This document shows, piece by piece, positions 49,332-60,200 of a stretch of 64,000 bases of DNA (positions are counted from its first letter, which is position 1; each line of letters opens with the position of its first letter). The notes under the pieces are model-generated. The model did not search any database. It saw only the letters and a list, made by a program, of their open reading frames with translations, and was not told where the DNA came from. Origin of the DNA: Zasmidium citrigriseum (lineage: Eukaryota; Ascomycota; Dothideomycetes; Mycosphaerellales; Mycosphaerellaceae); assembly GCA_002786025.1 (NCBI GenBank), contig NHNW01000061.1:62001-126000 (forward strand), written 5' to 3'. The translations under genes and the position numbers were made by a program.

Positions 49332-51188
49332 TTAGTGAAGATTACTATGCTCCCACGGGATATTTCGCTCTTCCCTCCAAACCTTCATGATTCCAGCCAA
49401 TACTCTAGGGGTAACATCACCCTTGCGCAGACGTCCCTCCTTTATCAATTCGTCTATGACTGTCTTACCCATGGCAGCCCGAACACTCAGCGTCCGGAAT
49501 CTCTCTCCCTGCCTGTTTCGATACGCCGTCATTCGCTCGTGGAATTCCTCTGCGGTGACACCACACTTCTCCTCGAATTCCCGGCGCTTCTTTAGCTTCG
49601 CGCTAGTGTTGACGTGCATGTTCCTCAACTGTTTGGCGTCCTTGTCGCCCTCCTCCAGTACGCCTTCATCGATCAGATCCTCAAGAATCAACTCCCATTT
49701 ATTCTTGGACTTCCCGCTCTTGTCGTATTCGTCTCCGCGTCGCATAAGGTCTAGCTGGAAGGTCCCCTGCTTGCGGCGTTCAGTATCAGTCATTTTCTTC
49801 GCACCTGCCCCAGCATCATCATCGGCATCTGAGTCGGAATCGGAATCTGAGGCGGTATTGGACTTGTTCGCTCTAGGAAATCTCTTCATCGTGGATCTCG
49901 GGATGCCACGCGGGGCCTGTGTCCCCCATGATTTGAACTCCCGGTAGGGAATCATATCGGATGGGTGCTTATCCACAAACGTCTGCAACTTCTTGACAAG
50001 GCCTAGAAGGAGTTCTATATCGTGCGTGTTAGTTAATTGTAGAACAGCTTCGCAAGCTAAATAGAGGAGTAGGGACTTGCCTTCATCCTCGACGTAATTC
50101 TCTTCGACCCACTTCTTCGTCTCCTTCGGCGCATAGTCAAAGACGCGGCAAATGTTCTTCTTGACGTCTGTGCTCCTCTTGTAATACTCATTCGCACTGG
50201 AACACAACAAACGGCCTTGTACGACGTCGACAAAGGCACCGGGAACACGTCCTGATGCAGTCGAAGTAGGATCTTGGACCACACCCACGTTGTTTATTAC
50301 GTAGGCGTGGCTGGGCCAGGGTTCGATTGTTGTCGTGTTGGTCATGTCTGCCTTTGGGTCCCACGAAGTAGGGCACTCGCCGCGGGCCACCCATATAGGA
50401 AGAACAGGGGTCAGAGTGCTGCGAGGAACGACACCGAACGTACTGCAAATGCGCATCTTGTCCTGGGATTACATTAGATGCTAGTGAGAAAAGAATCAAA
50501 GTCTCGGAATACTTGCCTCAAACTTGGCTTTCAGCCAGGCATTCTTGTTAGCTTGATCGCGGAAATAGACACATGGGATGAAGCCTAGGACTGGAGTCAG
50601 CTTATGACGGGACAATCCCGAACATCCAAAAAGGACGCCTCTTTACCGAGCTGTGGACCTCCTCTGCACTTTTCTTTGTTAAGCGGTTTGGCCTTGGAGT
50701 TCTGGAGTGTTTCACGAGTCAGTCGGCGGGATCATGCATGGCGTATGAGCCAACATGCGTACCTTGGTGACGACAAAGATGCCGTCGATGCCGACTTCGT
50801 TCACGGACCTCGCCAGGCAGGTATTGGCGGCAATAGCGAGTCGCCGCAGCCAGTTGATGGGATTGGCATTGTGGAGGTCGATTACGAGGTCGGTGGTCAG
50901 TAAATGCTGGCAGAGGAAGTCGACGTCGTTGAGCCGTGGGTCTTGCACGACCATTGGGACCACTGGGTTTTCGTCTGCTGTTTCTGCCAACGGCGTCTGC
51001 TCGAGGAGATCGGCGATCATGTCTTCCTTGGTCTTCTTCTTGGATCTCTTCCCTTTGCCCATGTACTTCCAGACTGAAAGGTCATGGCCTTTGCAAAGCC
51101 AAGAGAGCGCCGTTGTACCCATACTCCGCAGCTCCGTCTCGTCGTACTTGGCCGCCGCCGGCTCATCATCGGCGGACATTTCGCTCAT
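49332..51188 (-). CDS. Orphan protein, unknown function
   Basis: Encodes 559 aa. Exons 51188-50763, 50701-50647, 50584-50517, 50462-49332. Intron 3 (50516-50463) has a GC donor (GCAAGT) and a normal acceptor; no GT donor keeps the frame. A second GC-AG candidate (50080-50015, 66 nt, with a TTAACTAAC branch site) lies in frame inside exon 4; if spliced, the protein loses 22 residues. The protein is charged, with a Lys-rich stretch (GKGKRSKKKTKEDM) and an Asp/Ser run (ASDSDSDSDADDDAGAG); probably nuclear. No domain recognised. Its start faces that of the 843-aa orphan, 610 bp away. Confidence 0.7.
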
Positions 51189-51798
51189 CGTGCTCCAGGA
51201 GTGAAAGTCGTAGGATCATGCGGCGATCAGAACATTTATGTGCCTTGCAGAGGCAGGCTGGCGGGATGCGGACGGTTCGCGAAGTAGGAGGGAGGACGCG
51301 GAAGGTTCTTGAGGATGCGAGAGGAGTCGAGGCGTCGGAGGGGCACTTCGAGGTGCTCGGAAGGCGCGATCGACAGAATGCGTAGAAAGTTTTGGAAGGT
51401 GCGACCAACAATGCAGGAGGTGGCCGTGTTGCGGATGTGTCGTAAAGGACCAGAAGTGAAGCTGGCGGTGGATGCGGCGGCGGCGGTGCTGCTGTGTAAC
51501 CCGACAATCGATAAGAAAAGTTTAGAAAGAACGAACGAGTCCAGTGACTTCCGACAGCGACGAGTGACTTTTGGACAGGACTTCCTTCAGTGCGTCGCCT
51601 TCTTCACTGGAATCTTGCACATTCAAAAGGCTCTCGTTCTCGCTCCCTCCGCCAGCCCCTGACCAAACGCACCGCTTGGCTTCAACTCCAACGCGCCTTC
51701 CCACAACACGCCCGCTTTCAAGACATCCACAACGAACATCCAAACACGACCCTTCCAAACAGCAACCGAATCAAGCGCCAAGACCACCATCAGCCAGC
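51189..51798. other. Divergent promoter region of two orphans
   Basis: A 610-bp gap between two genes read outwards. The right gene's frame is open upstream to 51571, but the first good ATG is at 51799, so I treat this as leader and promoter. Confidence 0.45.
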
Positions 51799-54330
51799 AT
51801 GCCATCCAACGACGACGACGAGGCATTTGAGCCATCGCAGACTCCTTCGCACCAATCGCCCACGCCATCAGACGCTGGCCCACTCTCCGACTTCTCGCAG
51901 CTTGAGCAAGACCTGCCTCAGGGAGAGTCGATCGGCCCATCTGCCGCCACTGCCACTGTTCCAGTGTCCACCAACCTCCCATTCCTGGAGCAGCTCAACC
52001 ATACCATGTACCAGCTGAGGCTACATGCTCTCCAAGGATACATCTTTCAAGCTGAGCTCCAAGAGCGCTTTGACGACCACCACAACACCATCTCCTTCGA
52101 GGGCGCCACTGTCGATGGCCAGGAGGAGCTGTCCGACGATCGAAATCTCGTTGGCCGCAACCGCGCCGAGCGCCTCGATTATGTCAGAAAAAAGCCTGGT
52201 CGTGCTGCTGCTTACGAGGTGAAGAAGCTGCTGGTTCGAACTACCCACAAGAGGACTCGCCAGCAGCGTGGACACTTGTTTGGTGTTGAAACCTTTACGA
52301 TGCTGGAGATGTCCAAGGCGCAGTCCCGCTCTATAGCAAATCTCTACTTTGGCTTCGCCGGCCTTCGCAACGGCGTCGTATTCATACCCAAACAAAAGTC
52401 AGCTTTGGGTCGAGTCCAAACCTTTTTGCATAGCAGTGTGGTTGGTATGCCGCCTATGCCAGGCCGTACAGCTGGACTCGTCGTTCGATACCAAGACCTC
52501 CCAGAGTTCCGTCGACGTTGGCGCGAGTACTGCAGAAATCTTGATCAGCCCAGCACCTCTCGACAGCCACTGGAAATACCACACTCCGGCGTCAGCATTC
52601 CACTGAACTTCAAGCCTCGCATTACTACCGACCCCGGCATTATATCCCCAGATCCAAATTTGCCGTTTCTCGGAGCTGCAGTTCGCGCGTTCGGATTCAT
52701 GTTCGAAGCGTTCTCGAACAGCAAATACGCTGATGCAAAGGGCCTGAAGTTCGACCAGAACCCAAGTCAGCCTCTAGGTGGCGACGGCCTGGTCAAAGCC
52801 AACTCCAACCCCGATCCTTCATTGCTGGAGCTGAAATGGGGATTGGTGAAGGAGGAGCATTCGCGCAACAGACTGCACTTTTCATTCACACCAGCCCGGG
52901 ACGAGGGATCGCAACTCCGAGCATCCCCATTCCATCCAGGCCGCACCCATCATTTCAGCGTCTACATTGCCGAATCATATCTGTACATCTTGCCATGCTC
53001 GAGATACAACAGCGACATGTGGACGACCGAACTGAAGGTGTCTCAGCCATTGGATCAGTGGCAAGATTGCCGTGTGGATCTCCTGAGCAGTGCCGACTGG
53101 GTGGGAGATCTACATCGAATCATGATGAGGGAGGGCTGGAGGCCGCAGCGACAGCCCTACCAGGCCGACATGACATGTTGGACATCGCTCTACACGGCGG
53201 TGCAAGTCCCTGAGTATCCCGATGCAACCGACGGAAAGCAACAGGAGCAACCAGACCTGATCGCAAACGAGACCAGTCCAGGGCACGATCGTCAGAATCC
53301 CACCGGCACGAAAAAGCACGCGAGCACCAAGAGGAACGCTGATCAGCTTCGCCGAACCGGGATGCTCTATCAACGGATGTTGGATGCTGAAGTTGATTTG
53401 CTCAATGAGGTACGTTATGATGGACATGATGAAGGCAACACAGCTGACCAATTTATCAAGCTCTGCGCGGCCAAAGGCTATGGAGTTTTCATGAAGACGG
53501 ATGTTTACGACACACGCCTCCCGCAGGTCCTGTTCTACGGCTACCAATGGTCTCCCGGGGAGCAGTGTGTCTTCTTTGCGAATCCTGGTACCCTTCCGAA
53601 GCAGCCTCACGCTGCCAGTATCAACCCTTTCGCGCCAGTCCTTCCGATACGAATGTCAAGGCGAGGACGTCACAGAGTAAAATTCGATTACCGTCCATGG
53701 CCAGATCTGATGACGCCACTCTCCATGGCGAAGCCTGTGTTCCCAGGTCTGACTTTGTTCGGCATGCTAAGTAGCGACATGGATGGCGTTCAGCACTCCT
53801 CGGCGCTTTTCCCGGACGAGTTGGTTCAACACCAGAAGTACCTTGATGATGCCAACAAGATGTTGAAAGTCTCGTTCGACTCCATACACGATCTCTATCG
53901 TGGAATCAGCGGTAAAGACAAGGAATGGTGCAACAGGGTTTTGAACCACATGAACGACTACATCGACTACCCATTGGAAGAATTTCATCTCCGCCATGGT
54001 GTCACAACCTACAACGCAATTGTCCAGTTGTACAAGAGCTGTCTGCAACCTCTTCAGGAGAGAGTCATTACTTGGTATCATCCAGGTAGACTCCGTCTGC
54101 AAAACAACCCTCTCATTACGATGCAAATGTACTGGCAGGCCCTTAACGACAGATTCTCCTTGGACCTCTTCAAGGGAAAGAGAGGGCGACCTCCTGTGGC
54201 TGGTGTCCAAATGGTAGACGATGATGACGACATGGAGTGGTTGCAGGATGAAGAGGACGACGAGGAGGAGGACTGGGACATGGAGGAGGACTGGGACATG
54301 GAGGAGGACGAGGGGGAAGACGAGGGGTAA
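51799..54330 (+). CDS. Large acidic orphan with AT-hook-like motif
   Basis: Single exon, 843 aa. I chose ATG 51799 (MPSNDDDEAFEPSQTPS); no ATG lies in the open frame upstream. The N-terminus is disordered (Ser/Pro/Gln), followed by a long globular part without a recognised domain. Near residue 793 stands KGKRGRPPV, an AT-hook-like core. The C-terminus is a strong acidic tract (DDDDDMEWLQDEEDDEEE, then WDMEEDWDMEEDEGEDEG) containing a duplicated EEDWDM unit. The composition suggests a nuclear chromatin-associated protein, which is inference. It is intronless, unlike nearly all neighbours. Confidence 0.75.
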   Translation: MPSNDDDEAFEPSQTPSHQSPTPSDAGPLSDFSQLEQDLPQGESIGPSAATATVPVSTNLPFLEQLNHTMYQLRLHALQGYIFQAELQERFDDHHNTISFEGATVDGQEELSDDRNLVGRNRAERLDYVRKKPGRAAAYEVKKLLVRTTHKRTRQQRGHLFGVETFTMLEMSKAQSRSIANLYFGFAGLRNGVVFIPKQKSALGRVQTFLHSSVVGMPPMPGRTAGLVVRYQDLPEFRRRWREYCRNLDQPSTSRQPLEIPHSGVSIPLNFKPRITTDPGIISPDPNLPFLGAAVRAFGFMFEAFSNSKYADAKGLKFDQNPSQPLGGDGLVKANSNPDPSLLELKWGLVKEEHSRNRLHFSFTPARDEGSQLRASPFHPGRTHHFSVYIAESYLYILPCSRYNSDMWTTELKVSQPLDQWQDCRVDLLSSADWVGDLHRIMMREGWRPQRQPYQADMTCWTSLYTAVQVPEYPDATDGKQQEQPDLIANETSPGHDRQNPTGTKKHASTKRNADQLRRTGMLYQRMLDAEVDLLNEVRYDGHDEGNTADQFIKLCAAKGYGVFMKTDVYDTRLPQVLFYGYQWSPGEQCVFFANPGTLPKQPHAASINPFAPVLPIRMSRRGRHRVKFDYRPWPDLMTPLSMAKPVFPGLTLFGMLSSDMDGVQHSSALFPDELVQHQKYLDDANKMLKVSFDSIHDLYRGISGKDKEWCNRVLNHMNDYIDYPLEEFHLRHGVTTYNAIVQLYKSCLQPLQERVITWYHPGRLRLQNNPLITMQMYWQALNDRFSLDLFKGKRGRPPVAGVQMVDDDDDMEWLQDEEDDEEEDWDMEEDWDMEEDEGEDEG
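54265..54310 (+). repeat. Short coding repeat in the acidic tail
   Basis: An 18-bp unit encoding Glu-Glu-Asp-Trp-Asp-Met occurs twice in tandem, with a partial third copy, in the acidic C-terminus of the orphan at 51799-54330. Confidence 0.7.
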
Positions 54331-57250
54331 GAGGACGACGACGAAGGCGATGAGATGGAGACACACGGCGTTGGAGTCGTCTTCTTTCTTTTGGGACCGT
54401 GGAGACGGTTCCGATATCCCACATCGTGACGGATCAAGCATCTCGGCCAAAGGAAGCAGATGGTCATGGAAATCACTACACAGAGCCCACACCCTCACCC
54501 CCTCCCCTAGTTTTATTCAACTCAAGCCTCCATCGCCACCGTCAAGACCATTCATCCCGGGCTCCGATCGAGACTCCTTGCAGTCATGTTCTTTCCATGA
54601 GAACACCCATGTTTGATGTTCTTCCCTCTTGAACCATTCAAAAGCAAGTCCGCTCTCCCACGTCTCCCAAAACTTCATCCACGCCCCATCTTGCCCCAAA
54701 ACTCTTCAAAATGACAGATCTCTTCATCTCCTTTACCCCCGGTATAAGATGTTATCAACAATCCCCACCTCCTTCGCGAACGGTCACTACATTCGTCCGC
54801 CATTAAATTGCCTGGTCTTTGCTACTGATATGGGGGAATCGATGCAAGGCTACTTTAGAATGCCTATATATAACACCCCTTACCTTTCTGCCAAGCGCCA
54901 AACGGAAGCACCAACATGAAGCAGCCACGTTTGGATTGAACTTCAGCGTCTTTCAACTAGCTTCTTTGGTGTCAGCTCAATCCATACTACGAGTACTGAC
55001 ATCTATCCAAACCCCTTCTCTGCGAGAGTCTGAATCTTTTGCCTCATCTGCTTCCTGACTCACATTTTCCCAATCATAGCTAACTTCTATGGTTCTATGG
55101 CACTAGATGAAGTCGTCCAAGCCTCTTCTTCACGTCCTCCAGCTTTGGTGGTTTGATTCGACAAAGATCGCACTACAAGACGAGCATGAAAGACCTTTCA
55201 GACTACCATAAAATCTTCTATCATGAACTTCTTGCCCTCCAAACAGGCCTCTCCTCCCGTTCAAGACATGGTGAAGTTCTAGAGTGTGTGCAGGTCTCTC
55301 TCTCTCGTGCGAACATACAATGCGCTGGGAATTGCAATGTCTTGTATGACCCCAGGTGAAGGTGAATCACTTACCTCACGACGCCAAAGTATATTGAACG
55401 CTTCGGGAGAGAATGGGAAGTTTCTGAAGACGAGCTTGGTATTGGAACCCATGTGTGCAACAATGCATACTTGCTGACGTCGAATAGTTCCGCATCGAGA
55501 CCATTACACCCACTTCCACCAGGCGATCTAGCGGAAGAGCGAGGATGATAGATCAATGAAGCCACGACATCCTCAACTTTGGTCACTACACGGCACGAGA
55601 CTTGTCAGCTATCTGAGGCGACATCATCCGTTTTGAAGTATGATGTACGACAACTAGCCTTACACATGAACAGAGGCCACAAAACTCCTCAACCCTTCCC
55701 TTCCCCTCGTACTCGGCGCCCATACACTCTCCCTCCAAAGTGTACCGATGTTCTTGAGCGAGAGCTCTCAACTCCTCGTTCGATCGCTCTCCTTCCTTGG
55801 GGGGAATCAGCGCGCTGGAGGCCGCCAAAGACCGACTCCTTTGCTCACGCACGGTGGCTGCAAGTTCTGGTATTGTGGTAGCTGTCGTTCATTGCATGAA
55901 GATTATGTCGTGGTAACAACAAACTTCATGTCTGCCAACGGATGCGGAGCAAGTCAAGAAGGGCTCCAAAGTCCGATTGTGCTACTCCATCTCCTACTAG
56001 CGGCAGACAAAACTCCTTTGGGTCACATCTGCAATGAAACCACGTCTCAAACCTCTGAGGATTTGGGAGAGGAAGCACATGATGGCACCGCTTTTGATAT
56101 ACCTCTTAAAAATCTCTCACTACTCTTGATCGCAGAAGTATAGGTAGCTCATCTTCCAACTCGCCCTTCTCTTGCCAATTCCCCTTTGCAGAGCTTCTCT
56201 CCTTCCACGCTCTTTCTCCATTAGCGATGGTAGCGCCGTCTCCATCGTGGTGTGGCTTCACGGGTTTCAGTGGGAGAAGTCCAAACCGACCTCTTGCTTC
56301 CGTCTCTTTCGGCTTTTGTATCCGCTCATCTTATCCCACCCAACTTCCCACCCAGACTTCCTCTCAACCCTCTCCACAGACCGTCTCTACCAGCCCTCTT
56401 TCTCAGCCCTCTCCCCAAACCCTCTCCCCAAACCCTCTCTCTTGACCCTCTCTCCACAACCTCTCCCCAGCCCTCTCGCCCAGCCCTCTCGCCCAGCCCT
56501 CTCGCCCAGCCCTCTCGCCCAAACCTTTCCTCGTATCTCCTCTCCAAACACTCCCTCCAAAATCTCTCTCCAAGCCCTCTCTGATCTTCTCTTCGCCAAA
56601 TTTTCTCGGGAAAGGTTCTGGTTAAGGGAGAGCGGCGAGCCTCGTTCGTTCAGGCGGCCAGGACTTTAGCGAAGATATGGTGACTTGTCCAGGTCGATGC
56701 CGCTCTCCAAAAAAAAAAAGATCGGTTGAAGAGGTGACGTCCGCTTGCCAGCACGTCCACAGCCACCCACGGAGCCTCCACGAAAATCCACGGCGCGCCC
56801 ACTTGCTCTCCACATGCTCAAAATCAACATGGAAGGCGTCAAGGTGAAAGCTTTTGGGAATGCGTGGAAGAAGTGTACGTCAAAGTATGTTCCATAAACC
56901 ATTGCTGCCCAGTCTGTAGTGCGATGTTCTTTTCTAATCTACAATGAGTTCATTATAGGCCGTGATATCCTGCTGCTGTCTTTTTTTTTTCATTTTCCTT
57001 GATCCATTTCAAATCCTGAACGCATGCAAACTTCCACCTCCAAGTCGTCATCGTAGCTTGTGTGCGATGCTCTGCTCTCAAGTCCCACATCGGTCAAGAC
57101 CCTGAGAATACATGACAAGATGGTTGGTGTACCAACCTCGTCACCAACGCACAACAAGTCTGAAGCAAGCAGTCCTCGGCACCAGCGATGTCAGCGACAT
57201 CAACCGCCATCATGAAAGCCATCATCATCAAACGAGCCTCCAGCGATCAT
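54331..57250. other. 2.9-kb gene-poor convergent stretch
   Basis: It lies between the 3' ends of the acidic orphan and the USP gene. It holds the CCCTCTC-rich minisatellite (56380-56525), an A11 run near 56710 and a T10 run near 56980. Frames in it are short or repeat-derived. No gene supported. Confidence 0.5.
56380..56525 (+). repeat. CCCTCTC-rich minisatellite
   Basis: Imperfect tandem copies of a unit built on CCCTCTC. The core has four near-identical 13-base units (CAGCCCTCTCGCC) between about 56470 and 56522, flanked by looser AAACCCTCTCCCC units. The long Pro/Ser frames here on both strands are by-products of the repeat. Confidence 0.75.
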
Positions 57251-60200
57251 TCACTCCCGCTCGCTGCCATCCTTCTTGCCATGCTTGGCATCTCCATCCT
57301 TCGTGTCCTTCTCGTCCTTCCTCTCGTCCTTCTTCTCGTCCTTCTTCTCGTCCTTCTTCCTGTCATCTCTAAGGTTGCTGGATGTCTGAACTCGTCGTAC
57401 TCTGGTCCGGCCTCGGTCTTCTTGAGTAGATCTGCCCACCGATGGGTAAACTGTCTCGGCGCGCGTCCCGCGGTGCCGAGCTTGGTGGTAAGAGGGGTAT
57501 GGCAGTGATTGATTCGTCTGAGTGGATGGCGCGGCTTCCTGTGAATTGGTTGAAGAAGCATTCTGCAGCCCGAATAGATTCATGACACTGCGGCGTCGGC
57601 TCAAGCCAGGCTGTGTCGAGATCTCGCCGCGTCGGAGAAATGAGCTGGCAACACGGCGCAAAAGATTCGGTTGGCGAGTTGAACCGGTCGTGGTATCGGT
57701 GGTGGCATGCGACGATGATGTCTGCGATTCTGCATGGCCTTGTGATGGCTCAGTACGGATTGTCGGACGCATGCCCGGGACGGCCCCATCCTGGCCGCTG
57801 TCGCCACGGCGGCGCGGAGAAGATGCATGATGAGTCGCTTCCATGGTCGTATCGGTGGTGGCGTACGACATAGAAGTCTGGGATTCAGCATGGCCTGTCG
57901 GTGCTCCAGCGTGGAGTAACGGGGCTGCGGCCTGGCTGGCCTCGACACCTTCGCCTTCGAGGCCCGGAGACGATGGAAGTGGTGTGTTCGAGGCTACCTC
58001 CTCGTCGATGGAGTCGAGGATTCGCTGAGGTCCGATAGTCGATTGAGTTGAATCTTGCGAAGATGTATGTTGCTGTGTTTGGTCTTGGTCGGCGACTGGC
58101 GGCGCGGTCTGCCGCTCAACAGCTGGACCGTGAGAGACGGGGCCTTGGGTAGCCATGTGGTGCTGCAAATCGGAGCCTTGGTCGTGACGTCTCTGATGAA
58201 GTGGTTGAGGTCGGTTGCCATGAGAGGCATGTTGCTGGATTGAGGTCTCGTCTCGCGCCACTGGCTGCATGGGTTGCTGCTGTTGACCAAAGCCTTGAGT
58301 GGCATCGGAGTCGTCGGTGAGGCTCATGTCGGCAAAGAGCTGGTTGAGCAGGACACTGCCATCGTAAACGCCTGGCCTCCCTGCAACACGCATGTAATTG
58401 CGAGCCCGCTGATCCAGGCGGCGTGGAAACTGCAGCATGTGGTCATAGTGATTGTGGAGTTTTGCGAGCGCCTGCTCTTGAAGTCGAAGATAATGCTGAG
58501 CCATCCGATCCGCTTGTCGTCTATCGTACTCGTGGTAGGCTTGACTCGCAAGAGTACTATATTTGCGCCGAATGAGAAGCTCATCTGCATTCATATCGCC
58601 CTGCAAGGAAACCTCGTCAGCCCCGCTCAATTCGAAGCCATCCATCTGCGGCATGCGATCAGAGGACCCGTCGTCTTGCGGAATGGCGTATTCATCGTCT
58701 TGAGGCTTGGGTGTCGGTCTCTGGGCTCGCGCAATGCGAGATAGCTGGCCTGGGCGCCGCGAAAGCTCCTCTTCGCGCCATCGGCGCGGCACCTGGTCAG
58801 AGCGGCCAGATTCGGAGTCGTCCGTGCGAGGTCGTGATGATGCAGTTCGCGCACCACCGGCGGGGGCAGATACACCAGCAGTGGTAGTAGTTCCCTGCTG
58901 GCGCATGTCGTGGGCGGTGGGTGGACCCGGTGGACTCTGAGGTTGAGCATATGGGTCAGCGTTATACGCTGCAGGGACATATGAAGGTTCCTCGATGTGA
59001 CGCAGGCGGCCGGCGCTTGTGCGTTGCTGGGGTTGGATCGATTGCTGAGGTTGGATCACTTGCTGAGGTTGGTGGAACTGCTCAGGTCGGTTGAGCTGCC
59101 GAGCTGGGCTGAACTGCGAAAGACCGGGAAGAGGCCGGGCAAGATCTGGAGATTGAGAGGCGTCTCGAAGGTTGAGTTCTTCGGCACTCACAATTGGTGC
59201 TTGAGAGTACAGGGTTGGGTCTCGACCAGCTGGCAGACGAAACTCTTGGAACAGACCACGTGGAGGCTCGAATATCGGGCTCTGTGAAGTGTCTTGTTGC
59301 CTCATCTGACCTTGATTTCCGCCACGCGCTTGTATGAATAGATGTGGCTGCTGTGGAGGAGAGGCCAGCAATCTCCGCGCGTCTGCGCCGCGTCGAGGGT
59401 GACTGGCCATCTTGTGCCGAGAACGAGACGGCCCAGTCTTGCCAGGGCGCGGAGTCGGCGATGCGAATCCAGCTGCGTCGTCTTCGGACGATTCCTGCTG
59501 TCCCTTGGCTTTCGGAGTCGGAAAGTGATCGAACATGCCTGGCCCCATGGGAGGGTTTGTCGGCTGGAGATCGGAAAGATTCCAGCCAGGTGACAGACGA
59601 TTGCCTGGTGTCTGCGGAGAGGGATCGAACATGCCTCGTCCCATTTGGCTGAGAGGCTGTGACGGCTGGAGATCGGAAGAATTCCATTCAGGTGATGCAC
59701 GATTGCCTGGTGTCTTTGAAGGCTCACGCTGTGGCCGCGTGATCTCGTCTGCACCTTGACCGGCACCAGGATGGGTCGGACGGGCAGGGGATTGCAGGGT
59801 GGTAGTCACCTCAGTCGTCGTGGGCTCGGTGGTTGTCTGCTCGATGGTTGTCTGCTCGGTGGTTGGGTGCTCGGTGGTTGTTTGCCCGGTGGTTGGCTGC
59901 TTGGTGTGTGTCTGCTCCGCGGGGAATTGATCTCCGGTCTGAGGCTGAGCAGTCGCTTGCTCCCTGAAATGCTTCTGCAGGTCAGGAAGGGACTTCTGCC
60001 ATCTCATGAGCCGCTCTTTCGTCTTCGAGTATTCGGCATTGGCGTGGCCCTTCTTCTCAAGGTTGCCGTGGCCAGGGTAACCAGAAGTGTTGACCTCTGT
60101 CAGTGGTAGCTTCTTCGCGTGGTCAGAGGTACCGAGCTGCTTCTGCTCTGTGCCAGACTTGCGCTTCTCCTGGCGCTCGGCATGCATTCTTCTGATATTG

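Noticed and set aside
53767..54498. 243-codon minus-strand frame opposite the acidic orphan's end
   Set aside because: It is the antisense of the 843-aa gene; its hydrophobic stretch is only the reverse of Asp/Glu codons.
56172..56669. 165-codon Pro/Ser-rich plus-strand frame
   Set aside because: Produced by the minisatellite; the minus strand gives equally repetitive frames.
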